A stretch of 64,000 nt of DNA from the NCBI RefSeq assembly GCF_020535405.1, contig NZ_CP085036.1, positions 1,426,001 to 1,490,000 of the forward strand, given 5' to 3'. The stretch comes from Antiquaquibacter oligotrophicus (GTDB lineage Bacteria; Actinomycetota; Actinomycetes; Actinomycetales; Microbacteriaceae). This document shows positions 7,341 to 13,858 of this stretch, in pieces. The position numbers and the translations under genes are program-made. Below the pieces are notes generated by a model. It was not told where the DNA came from. It searched no databases and saw only the letters and a program-made list of their open reading frames with translations. Positions within the stretch are counted from its first letter, which is position 1. The number at the start of each line of letters is the position of its first letter.

Positions 7341-8378
7341 TCAGCCGTGCGGCCAAGCGTCGATCGCTGCGGCAACCGCGCGCCGGTCGCGGGGCGACAG
7401 ATCGCGCACGAGATCCAGCACGGGTTCTGTTGGCTTACCGCGCACGATCGGCACACGCCACGTTCCCACAACAACCCCGTCGGCAAGAACCACGGGTCGG
7501 AAGATGCCGTTGCCACCCGGAATCATGGTGGTCATCGCGGCTTCGTCGGCGACAAGCGACCTGTCGGCGTAGCCGAGAATCCACTCGTCGAAACCGGGCA
7601 ACAGATCGACGCCGGCCGGCCCGGATTCCTCAGCGGGATGCCCGATCATCAGCATCTCCGCACCCTCGACCACCACCCGCTCGAGATCTGGCACCTCCGC
7701 GAGCGCGGGACGCAGCACCCCGAGCGGCAGCTTCGTCCACCAGGCGAGATCGGCTTCGCTCATCGGGGCACGCGCGAGGATGACCGACCGCACGACCTCG
7801 GGGAGGGCATCCGTCACCGGCTGCCGAGCATTGGTCGCGACGAGCAACTGCTCCTCGCCGTCGAACGGACCCCAGTGGATGAGCCCCGCGAGGGCAAGGT
7901 GAACGATGAGGTGGTACCCGCGACCGGCGCTCGTGTCGATACCCGCCGCCTGCCACACCGTCATGGCGTCTGCCCTGCTCTGCGGGCGTTCGGCGAGGGC
8001 GGCGAGGAGCAAGCCTCGAGCACGCTCGATCACGGCATCGTCGAGACCGAGGTCGCCTCGCCGCTTGATCATCGATCGGTGCATCCGTTCGCCCGTGTGG
8101 GAGAGGAGGAACGCCAGGTGCTCGGGGGTTGTGGCGAAGAGTGTGCCGCGCAGCGGCCAGGAACGCACGAGACGTCCCTCGTCGAAGGCGGCGACAACAT
8201 CGGCGACCGTGGTGCCCGGCGCCGACCGGATCGCGATCGCTCGCAGAACCGCGCGGAGGTCCTGACCCTGGAAAGCAACGGCGCGATCGACCACCTCGGT
8301 CGGTGTGAGCGTGGACCCGTCGAGGAGCTGAGACTGCCGCCGGAGGCGCCGAGCCTGGGGGCCCGCAAGGTGCTGCAT
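7341..8378 (-). CDS. Winged-helix (HTH_42) protein, AlkZ-like DNA glycosylase
   Basis: 345 residues. It belongs to the HTH_42 family of tandem winged-helix proteins, whose studied members (AlkZ, YcaQ) excise bulky or crosslinked alkylated bases. The family's catalytic Q-X-Q is present as FQGQD at about residue 37 in the expected N-terminal position, followed by the SWPLRGTLF block and a C-terminal domain with DEWILGYADRS. The start at 8378 is preferred to the ATG at 8417 because the family begins with an ARR segment shortly after Met and because TACGTT lies 6 nt upstream, giving a leaderless transcript. It is divergent from the erm leader. DNA repair is inferred from the family. Confidence 0.75.
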   Translation of the reverse strand: MQHLAGPQARRLRRQSQLLDGSTLTPTEVVDRAVAFQGQDLRAVLRAIAIRSAPGTTVADVVAAFDEGRLVRSWPLRGTLFATTPEHLAFLLSHTGERMHRSMIKRRGDLGLDDAVIERARGLLLAALAERPQSRADAMTVWQAAGIDTSAGRGYHLIVHLALAGLIHWGPFDGEEQLLVATNARQPVTDALPEVVRSVILARAPMSEADLAWWTKLPLGVLRPALAEVPDLERVVVEGAEMLMIGHPAEESGPAGVDLLPGFDEWILGYADRSLVADEAAMTTMIPGGNGIFRPVVLADGVVVGTWRVPIVRGKPTEPVLDLVRDLSPRDRRAVAAAIDAWPHG

Positions 8379-8384
8379 CGGGAG

Positions 8385-8427
8385 AACGTATCGTTTCCGC
8401 GGCGCCGGCGCGAGCATCCGTTACCCT
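8385..8427. promoter_or_regulatory. Divergent leaderless promoters for the AlkZ-like gene and the erm leader
   Basis: On the minus strand TACGTT (8385-8390) ends 6 nt before the ATG at 8378. On the plus strand TACCCT (8422-8427) ends 6 nt before the ATG at 8434. Both would put the transcription start on the start codon. The -35 elements are not obvious. Confidence 0.5.
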
Positions 8428-8433
8428 GAACGC

Positions 8434-8496
8434 ATGGGAACTTTGTGCGCCGCACCCATGACGGGGTGCTTCTTCTTCCGCGACCGCCGCTCCTGA
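8434..8496 (+). CDS. Candidate erm leader peptide
   Basis: A 20-codon frame, MGTLCAAPMTGCFFFRDRRS, lies 127 bases upstream of the erm gene. It contains R16-D17-R18, which fits the Arg/Lys-X-Arg/Lys macrolide arrest motif known from leader peptides that control erm genes. Its TGA (8494-8496) overlaps the start of the left arm of a strong hairpin (8495-8503 with 8521-8529), so a ribosome stalled on the RDR codons would cover that arm. A leaderless -10 (TACCCT) sits 6 nt before the ATG. This is an inference from position and motif; no sequence relative was compared. Confidence 0.6.
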   Translation: MGTLCAAPMTGCFFFRDRRS

Positions 8497-8623
8497 CGGC
8501 GCGATCGCTCTAGCGCGTAGCGCGCCGTCCTCGAGATGTCCTCGGCACCTCGGGCGGGTACCTTCCCTTTTCGCGAGCCTTCGTCGCGCCCGGGGTGCTC
8601 CCTTCTCTCATCGGAGCGCACCC
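8495..8623 (+). promoter_or_regulatory. Candidate translational attenuator of erm
   Basis: Two hairpins can be drawn. The first pairs GACGGCGCG (8495-8503) with CGCGCCGTC (8521-8529), nine perfect base pairs. The second pairs GGGTGC plus CTCC (about 8593-8602) with GGAG plus GCACCC (8613-8623), and so hides the erm Shine-Dalgarno sequence (ggag, 8613-8616). This is the classical arrangement in which a drug-stalled ribosome on a leader peptide refolds the RNA and frees the ribosome-binding site. Confidence 0.6.
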
Positions 8624-9400
8624 ATGCCTCGTTCATCCCACATGCCTCGTTCCTCCCACGGGGGCCGTCACGAGCTCGGCCAGAACTTCCTGCACCACCA
8701 GCCGACCATTCGGCACCTCGTCTCCCTCGTCGACCCGGCACTCGGGCCGATCCTCGAGATCGGCGCCGGCTCCGGCGCGATCACCCGGATGCTCGCCACC
8801 CTCGGCCCGCCCGTCACCGCCCTCGAACTCGACGAGCATCGTGCCCGCGCCCTGCGTCACGCCCTGCCGTCGGTGACGGTGCTCCATGCGGACGCGATGC
8901 GACACCCCCTCCACGCGGCCACCCTCGTGAGCAACGTGCCCTTCCACCTCACGACTCCCTTGCTGCGGAGGGTCCTCACCTCACGAGGATGGTCGCGCTG
9001 CGTGCTGCTCACCCAGTGGGAGGTGGCGCGCAAACGCGCGAGTGTTGGCGGCGGAACCCTCCTGTCCGCGCAAAGCGCGCCCTGGTACGAGTTCGAGCTG
9101 CATGGTCGGGTGCCGTCGCGACACTTCGCACCCGCGCCGAGCGTGGATGGCGGCATCCTGAGCATCAGCCGCCGCGCGAAGCCGCTCGTGCCAGTCGCCC
9201 AACGTGCCTCCTACGAGGCGTTCGCGCGGGAGGTCTTCGTCGGTGGCCGTTCCCTCGCGCACGCCGTCGGTAGTGGCGCGCGCCGCGACACGGGTGCGGC
9301 GGCTCGGGCACTGCGTGAGGTTGGCATCGCCCGGGATGCTCGCGCCCGCGACATCCGCCCCGAACAGTGGTCGGCGCTGTGGAGCGCGCTCCGCCGCTGA
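8624..9400 (+). CDS. erm: 23S rRNA adenine-N6-methyltransferase, Erm family
   Basis: 258 residues, the size of actinobacterial Erm enzymes. It has the RsmA/Erm layout: HELGQNFLHH near the N-terminus, the SAM-binding ILEIGAGSGAITRML motif at about residue 46, and the catalytic SNVPFHLTTPLL motif (N-L/V-P-F/Y) at about residue 107. These enzymes methylate A2058 of 23S rRNA and confer macrolide-lincosamide-streptogramin B resistance. The first 36 bases are a tandem duplication of an 18-bp unit starting with ATG (8624 and 8642), giving MPRSSHMPRSSH and two possible starts; the ggag at 8613 fits the first. An Erm rather than the housekeeping RsmA is favoured by the C-terminal domain and the attenuator-like leader. 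Confidence 0.88.
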   Translation: MPRSSHMPRSSHGGRHELGQNFLHHQPTIRHLVSLVDPALGPILEIGAGSGAITRMLATLGPPVTALELDEHRARALRHALPSVTVLHADAMRHPLHAATLVSNVPFHLTTPLLRRVLTSRGWSRCVLLTQWEVARKRASVGGGTLLSAQSAPWYEFELHGRVPSRHFAPAPSVDGGILSISRRAKPLVPVAQRASYEAFAREVFVGGRSLAHAVGSGARRDTGAAARALREVGIARDARARDIRPEQWSALWSALRR

Positions 9401-9410
9401 CCGCGCGCCC

Positions 9411-9497
9411 CATCCCAAATGCAGGAGATGCTGCTTGGGAGAGCTCGGGTCACGCATGAACCGGGCATCCCGGGGTGAATCTCCTGTATTTGGGATG
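9411..9497. repeat. Imperfect inverted repeat, copy 1 of an intergenic element
   Basis: catcccaaatgcaggaga (9411-9428) is repeated in inverted orientation at 9480-9497 with one mismatch, with 51 bases between. The same arm sequence occurs in a second element at 10000-10079. Together they bracket the VOC gene. The element could act as a terminator for erm and the convergent VOC gene or be a REP-like or MITE-like repeat. Confidence 0.8.
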
Positions 9498-9509
9498 CCC
9501 GGCGCGGGG

Positions 9510-9974
9510 TTACGGTGCGCGCTGGTCGTCCGTGGTGAAACCGTCGCGAGCTTGCCGTTGCTCGAGAGTCTCGAGCTCCTGGAAGAAGGTGACCTGCCAT
9601 CCGGCAGGTCCCTGAACGCGCGCGTTGATGGTGCGGAACGGGGTTTCGACGGGTGGCGCGATGAGCTCAGCGCCGGCATCCGTGCTGGCCTCGACCGCCG
9701 CTGCCGTGTCGTCGACTTCGAGGGCGATGCGAAGGGTTGGACCCGTCGAAGCCGGTGCGCCTTCGATGGTGTCGATGTTGCGCGCGTGGGTGGGCGAGGC
9801 GATCTCGATGCTCGCCGAGTCGACTCGAAGGATGGCAACCCGGTCGTCACCCTCGGTGGCGAAGGCCGCCTGTTCCGGCATGCCGAGCACATCGCGGAAG
9901 TAGTGGACGGCGGCGGCGAAGTCACTCGCTTCGATGATGAGTCGCAGCTGACGTGGCGGTGTGGTGAGGGTCAT
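9510..9974 (-). CDS. VOC-superfamily (glyoxalase/bleomycin-resistance fold) protein
   Basis: 154 residues with two beta-alpha-beta-beta-beta modules: the first from RLIIEASDFAAAVHYFRDVL with EIASP, the second from LRIALEVDDTAAAVEAS to VQGPAGWQVTFFQ. This is the fold of glyoxalase I, extradiol dioxygenases and antibiotic-binding proteins. The first module keeps the E of IEIA, and the last strand has QVTFFQE, so metal binding is possible. The substrate is unknown. A -10 (TAGCGT, 9981-9986 on the minus strand) lies 6 nt before the ATG, suggesting a leaderless message. The gene sits between two copies of an inverted-repeat element. Confidence 0.75.
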   Translation of the reverse strand: MTLTTPPRQLRLIIEASDFAAAVHYFRDVLGMPEQAAFATEGDDRVAILRVDSASIEIASPTHARNIDTIEGAPASTGPTLRIALEVDDTAAAVEASTDAGAELIAPPVETPFRTINARVQGPAGWQVTFFQELETLEQRQARDGFTTDDQRAP

Positions 9975-9999
9975 GGCGTCACGCTACCTCGCCTAACCG

Positions 10000-10079
10000 A
10001 AATGCAGGAGTCAGCGTCGAATCCCGCGCTGCTTCGGCCTGGGAACTCAACAGAATCCGAAATCTCCTGCATTTGGGAT
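10000..10079. repeat. Imperfect inverted repeat, copy 2 of an intergenic element
   Basis: aaatgcaggag (10000-10010) pairs with tctcctgcatttgggat (10063-10079). The right arm is the complement of the copy 1 left arm at 9411-9428. Arm spacing is similar to copy 1 (about 52 bases), but the sequence between the arms differs. Confidence 0.75.
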
Positions 10080-10081
10080 CC

Positions 10082-10166
10082 AGCTCGGAGCGCTTCTGAT
10101 CCGGCAGCTCGTCACTCTAGCTCGGAGCGCTTTTGATCCGGCAGCCAGTAACTTCTAGCTCGGAGC
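10082..10166. repeat. Tandem duplications of the dnaB gene tail
   Basis: A 27-bp sequence beginning agctcggagcgctt and ending gatccggcagc occurs at 10082-10108 and 10119-10145 with one difference. A shorter third copy (tctagctcggagc, 10154-10166) contains the dnaB stop codon and last codons. The period is 37-38 bp. Confidence 0.85.
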
Positions 10167-11537
10167 CATGTCCCCGAACCGCGAGAAGTGTCCCGTGAAC
10201 GCCACGGTAATGGTGCGGGTCGGTCCGTTGCGGTGCTTGGCGACGATGAGGTCCGCTTCTCCGGCGCGCGCATTGTCGGCCTCGTACGCGCTCTCACGGT
10301 GGAGCAGGATCACCATGTCGGCGTCCTGCTCGATCGAGCCGGACTCGCGGAGGTCGGAGAGTGCGGGCTTCTTGTCGGCTCGCTGTTCCGGTCCACGATT
10401 CAGCTGCGAGATCGCGATGACGGGCACCTCGAGCTCCTTCGCGAGCAGCTTGAGCGCACGCGAGAACTCGGACACCTCTTGCTGGCGCGATTCGACTTTC
10501 TTGCCGCTCGTCATGAGCTGCAGGTAGTCGATGATGACCATCTTGAGCCCGATGCGCTGCTTGAGGCGGCGGCACTTCGCGCGGATCTCGACGAGGGTCA
10601 TGTTGGGGCTGTCGTCGATGTACAGGGGCGCGTCGTTGATGCGCCCACGCGTCTGGGCGATGGTCGTCCAGTCGTTCTGGTGCACGGTTCCTTTACGCAT
10701 GTGCTGCAGGGGAACGGATGCCTCGGCCGACAGCAGTCGCATGGCGATCTCACTGCGACCCATCTCGAGGGAGAACACGATCGTCGGCATGTTGTGCTTG
10801 ATCGCGGCGGCGCGGGCAATGTCGAGGCCGAGGGTCGACTTACCGATGGCGGGACGTGCCGCGATGATGATCATCTGCCCGGGGTGGAGTCCGTTGGTGA
10901 GCTCGTCGAGTTCACTGAATCCGGTCGGCACACCGATCATCTGGCCGTCGCGACCGCGCGCAGCCTCGATCTCGTCGATGGCGCTCGTGACGGCGTCGGT
11001 AAGCGGAACGTAGTCTTCGCTCTCGACCCCGCCGGTGACGCCGTAGATTTCGGCTTGGGCATTGTTGACGAGGTCGACGACCTCGCCTTCGCTCGCGTAG
11101 CCCATCTGCACGATGCGGGTGCCCGCCTCGACGAGTCGGCGCAGCACGGCCTTCTCGGCAACGATCGACGCGTAGAAGCCGGCGTTGGCCGCCGTAGGGA
11201 CGAGGGCGGTGAGGGTGTGAAGGTACTCAGCGCCGCCCGCACGACCGAGGAGACCGGTCTTGGTGAGTTCGTCGGTGACCGCGATGACGTCGGTCGGTTC
11301 ACCGTGCGAGTACAGGGTGAGGATCGCGTCGAAGATCGTCTCGTGCTTGGGAAGGTAGAAGTCTGCTCCGCGCACGGACTCGACGGCGTCGGCCACGGCA
11401 TCCTTGCTGAGAAGCATTCCGCCGATGGTGCTCTGTTCGGCAAGGAGATCGTGGGGTGGAACACGGTCGGTGCGAGCGCCGGGAGCATCCTGCGCAGGAC
11501 GCTGATCCCCCGCCAGACCCAAGTGCGCGATCGACAA
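10155..11537 (-). CDS. dnaB: Replicative DNA helicase
   Basis: 460 residues from a TTG start at 11537, which is preceded by aaagggg at good spacing; the frame is open further upstream but that extension lacks family similarity. The N-terminal domain (AEQSTIGGMLLSKDAVADAV) is followed by the RecA-like motor with Walker A ARPAIGKSTLGLDIA, Walker B VIIDYLQLM, ISQLNRGPEQR and the C-terminal arginine-finger region. It is the hexameric helicase that unwinds DNA at the replication fork. No intein interrupts it. A cluster of DnaA-box-like sites lies upstream, and tandem copies of its 3' end lie downstream. Confidence 0.96.
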   Translation of the reverse strand: MSIAHLGLAGDQRPAQDAPGARTDRVPPHDLLAEQSTIGGMLLSKDAVADAVESVRGADFYLPKHETIFDAILTLYSHGEPTDVIAVTDELTKTGLLGRAGGAEYLHTLTALVPTAANAGFYASIVAEKAVLRRLVEAGTRIVQMGYASEGEVVDLVNNAQAEIYGVTGGVESEDYVPLTDAVTSAIDEIEAARGRDGQMIGVPTGFSELDELTNGLHPGQMIIIAARPAIGKSTLGLDIARAAAIKHNMPTIVFSLEMGRSEIAMRLLSAEASVPLQHMRKGTVHQNDWTTIAQTRGRINDAPLYIDDSPNMTLVEIRAKCRRLKQRIGLKMVIIDYLQLMTSGKKVESRQQEVSEFSRALKLLAKELEVPVIAISQLNRGPEQRADKKPALSDLRESGSIEQDADMVILLHRESAYEADNARAGEADLIVAKHRNGPTRTITVAFTGHFSRFGDMAPS

Positions 11538-12000
11538 TGTCGCCCCTTTCTGTTCTCGACGGTACCCGTCAGTTGTAGCCCCGGCCGCTGACACTCCGGA
11601 CCCGTCGAACGATGAGGTTCTGACTTCCGGTGGGAGCGACTGCACCACGATAGGGAGGGCGCGCTGGGCCAACAACAGCCCCTGTGGACGACGCTGTGGA
11701 GAAAGTGCGAGAAACGCCGCGCGCGGTGTGGGGAAGATGTGGAAACTGGTGGGGATAAGCTACGTTTTCTGCACCAGATTCATCGTCTAACCAGCACTTT
11801 TCTTATCCACGGGATGTGTGTAGAAACATGTTTAGACTGCCGGTTGAGGGTTGCTCTAAAAACATTCGTCCTGTGCATAGTTCGGGGGAAAACTGCCTCT
11901 CGAATGGGGTACACCAACCCGTCTACGTGTCTTGACACGACCCCTTAACTGCGACAGGGCGGCAGGCCATCTGGCCCACCGCCCTGTCGGCGAAATGCTG
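11538..12000. other. 463-bp intergenic region with a cluster of DnaA-box-like sites
   Basis: No gene is seen. Between 11683 and 11811 there are six sites within one or two mismatches of the DnaA box (TGTGGAYAA or its complement): 11683 TGTGGACGA, 11695 TGTGGAGAA, 11727 TGTGGGGAA, 11739 TGTGGAAAC, 11750 TGGGGATAA and 11803 TTATCCACG. The stretch 11760-11900 is AT-richer than its surroundings. The dnaB promoter must lie here, and the rplI terminator occupies 11953-11988. Confidence 0.6.
11953..11988 (-). terminator. Terminator hairpin after rplI
   Basis: gacagggcgg (11953-11962) and ccgccctgtc (11979-11988) form a perfect 10-bp stem, with a further ggcc/ggcc pairing inside the loop. It begins 12 bases after the rplI stop. 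There is no long T-run, as is common in GC-rich actinobacteria. Confidence 0.7.
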
Positions 12001-12453
12001 CTACTTGGCAGCGACCACCTGGAGGGTGATCGTTGCGACGATGTCGTCACGGAGACGAACGGTCGCCTCGTGCTCACCGACCGACTTGATCGCGCTCGTG
12101 ATCTCGATCTTGCGCTTGTCGATCTCGCCGAGACCGGCAGCGGCAACGGCCTCTGCCACGTCGACGGGCTTGACCGAACCGAACAGGCGGCCACCGGTTC
12201 CCACGCGAACGGGGAGGGTGATGGCGGCAGCCTGGATGCGCGCCTTGAGGTCCTGGGCCTCTTCGAGCGTTGCGTGCTCGCGAGCGGCACGAGCCGACTT
12301 GATCTGCTCGATCTGCTTCTCGCCACCACGGGTCCACGCCACGGCGAAGCCCTGCGGGATGAGGTAGTTGCGTGCGTAGCCGTTCTTGACGTCGACGACG
12401 TCGCCGGGGGCACCGAGGCCGGTGACCTCGTGCGTGAGGATCAACTTAGACAT
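12001..12453 (-). CDS. rplI: 50S ribosomal protein L9
   Basis: 150 residues, the full family length. The N-terminal domain has [20 protein letters not shown] and [13 protein letters not shown], the conserved L9 signature, linked by a long helix to the C-terminal domain ([14 protein letters not shown]). It binds 23S rRNA at the base of the L1 stalk. It is the last gene of the rpsF-ssb-rpsR-rplI operon, 11 bases after rpsR, and is followed by a terminator hairpin. Confidence 0.97.
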   Translation of the reverse strand: MSKLILTHEVTGLGAPGDVVDVKNGYARNYLIPQGFAVAWTRGGEKQIEQIKSARAAREHATLEEAQDLKARIQAAAITLPVRVGTGGRLFGSVKPVDVAEAVAAAGLGEIDKRKIEITSAIKSVGEHEATVRLRDDIVATITLQVVAAK

Positions 12454-12464
12454 ATCGGTACTCC

Positions 12465-12728
12465 TTAACGGCCCGAGCCGGCGTACGGGAGAAGGGCCAT
12501 CTCGCGGGCGTTCTTGACGGCCGTCGCGATGAGGCGCTGCTCCTGCACGGAGACACCGGTGATGCGGCGAGCGCGGATCTTTCCACGCTCGGAGATGAAC
12601 TTACGAAGTGTCGCGACATCCTTGTAGTCGATGACGCCGACCTTGATCGCCTTGGCCGGGGCGGCGTTCTTGCCGTCCTTGCCCTTGCGGATGGGCTTGC
12701 GGCGGTCGCCGCTGCTCTTTCCTGCCAT
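12465..12728 (-). CDS. rpsR: 30S ribosomal protein S18
   Basis: 87 residues with the S18 core [20 protein letters not shown] and [20 protein letters not shown], preceded by a basic N-terminus ([11 protein letters not shown]). There is no Cys-based zinc site, so this is the zinc-independent form. S18 binds S6 on the platform of the small subunit, which agrees with its place in the same operon as rpsF. Confidence 0.97.
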   Translation of the reverse strand: MAGKSSGDRRKPIRKGKDGKNAAPAKAIKVGVIDYKDVATLRKFISERGKIRARRITGVSVQEQRLIATAVKNAREMALLPYAGSGR

Positions 12729-12776
12729 GAGTTGTGCGTTTCCTTTAGAAGTTGTCGGCCCGGGGGCCGAGAAGTA

Positions 12777-13271
12777 TTAGAACGGAGTCTCGTCGGGGTA
12801 GTTGCCCGGGGTGTTCCACGAATCGCTCGACGATCCGGGGGCACTGGCTGCCCACGGCTCTTCGGCGACCTGGCCACCACCGCGCGGAGCACCACCGTCA
12901 CGAGATGACGCGGCGCGAGTGACCTGTGCGGTCGCGTAGCGCAGGCTCGGGCCGATTTCGTCGACCTCGAGCTCGATGCTCGTACGCTTCTCGCCTTCCT
13001 TCGTCTCGTAGGAGCGCTGCTTCAGGCGACCGGTCGCGATGACGCGGCTGCCCTTCGTGAGCGATCCGGCGACGTGCTCGGCGAACTCACGCCAGCAGGA
13101 CGCGCGGAGGAACAGTGCCTCGCCGTCCTTCCAGTCGTTGCTCGCGCGATCGAACGTGCGCGGGGTCGAGGCGATGGTGAAGTTGGCGACCGCAAGCCCG
13201 GACTGCGTGTACCGCAGCTCGGGGTCAGCCGTGAGGTTACCCACAACGGTGATGATGGTCTCGCCGGCCAT
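12777..13271 (-). CDS. ssb: Single-stranded DNA-binding protein
   Basis: 164 residues. An N-terminal OB-fold ([19 protein letters not shown] through [16 protein letters not shown]) covers residues 1-115. A flexible Gly/Ser/Pro-rich linker leads to the acidic tip YPDETPF, which keeps the D-x-x-P-F type ending used to dock replication and repair proteins. It lies between rpsF and rpsR in the usual bacterial arrangement, 3 bases after rpsF. Confidence 0.96.
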   Translation of the reverse strand: MAGETIITVVGNLTADPELRYTQSGLAVANFTIASTPRTFDRASNDWKDGEALFLRASCWREFAEHVAGSLTKGSRVIATGRLKQRSYETKEGEKRTSIELEVDEIGPSLRYATAQVTRAASSRDGGAPRGGGQVAEEPWAASAPGSSSDSWNTPGNYPDETPF

Positions 13272-13274
13272 GGG

Positions 13275-13736
13275 TTACTCGGCGTCCGCAGCGGCCGCGG
13301 GCTCCGCGGCATCCGTCGACTCGGCCTTGGGAGCCTCGACCTTGGCGGGTGCCTCGGCCTTGGCGGGTGGCTCGGCGGCAGGCTTGGCGCTCTTGCGCGC
13401 AGCCTTCTCGTCGGCGAGCTTCTTGGCGGCGGCGACCTGGGCGAAGCCCTCCTCGGCGCGCAGCACCTTGGTGCGCATGACGGCCTCGGACAGCTTCAGC
13501 TGACGGTCGAGCTCGACCGATGCAGCCGACGTCGACGTGTAGTTGACGACGGCGTAGATGCCTTCGCTCTTCTTGTTGATCTCGTAGGCCAGGCGACGAC
13601 GGCCCCAGATGTCGACGTTGTCGATGGATCCCCCATCGGTACGAATGACATTGAGGAACTTGTCGAGGCTCGGGGCCACGGTGCGCTCATCGATCTCGGG
13701 ATCGAGGATCACCATGAGTTCATACTGGTGCGTCAC
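13275..13736 (-). CDS. rpsF: 30S ribosomal protein S6 with extended Ala/Lys-rich tail
   Basis: 153 residues, against about 95-100 for typical S6. The first 95 residues are the S6 fold ([51 protein letters not shown]). The remaining 55 residues are a low-complexity Ala/Lys/Glu/Pro tail ending in [11 protein letters not shown], as seen in some actinobacteria. The start is GTG with a strong gaaggaggtg ribosome-binding site. It is the first gene of the operon, and a small hairpin in the leader may bind the S6:S18 complex. Confidence 0.95.
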   Translation of the reverse strand: MTHQYELMVILDPEIDERTVAPSLDKFLNVIRTDGGSIDNVDIWGRRRLAYEINKKSEGIYAVVNYTSTSAASVELDRQLKLSEAVMRTKVLRAEEGFAQVAAAKKLADEKAARKSAKPAAEPPAKAEAPAKVEAPKAESTDAAEPAAAADAE

Positions 13737-13762
13737 AAACCCACCTCCTTCGGACTAGAACG

Positions 13763-13781
13763 GCTACAGACGGTCTGTAGC
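13763..13781 (-). promoter_or_regulatory. Candidate S6:S18 leader hairpin before rpsF
   Basis: In the transcript gctacaga and tctgtagc form an 8-bp perfect stem around the loop CCG, 27 bases before the rpsF start. The S6:S18 complex is known to repress its own operon by binding a leader RNA with a conserved CCG, so this hairpin is a candidate. Only the stem and the CCG can be seen; the full motif was not modelled. Confidence 0.4.
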
Positions 13782-13858
13782 AGGAGGGTGTAGACGGATG
13801 CCCGCACGCATGTGACGGCGGACAACCTGTCTAGTGTACGCACCCCGTCGACTTGGCG

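Noticed and set aside
8421..8741. A 106-codon minus-strand frame over the erm leader
   Set aside because: It overlaps the erm start and both candidate regulatory hairpins and has the Arg/Gly-rich composition of a shadow.
9411..10079. An insertion sequence carrying the VOC gene
   Set aside because: No transposase and no clear target-site duplication are present, and the VOC protein has no role in transposition. Only the paired inverted repeats are reported.
11739..11948. A 69-codon plus-strand frame in the dnaB-rplI gap
   Set aside because: There is no ribosome-binding site or leaderless -10, and it runs across the DnaA-box cluster. Its Cys-rich translation has no counterpart I know.
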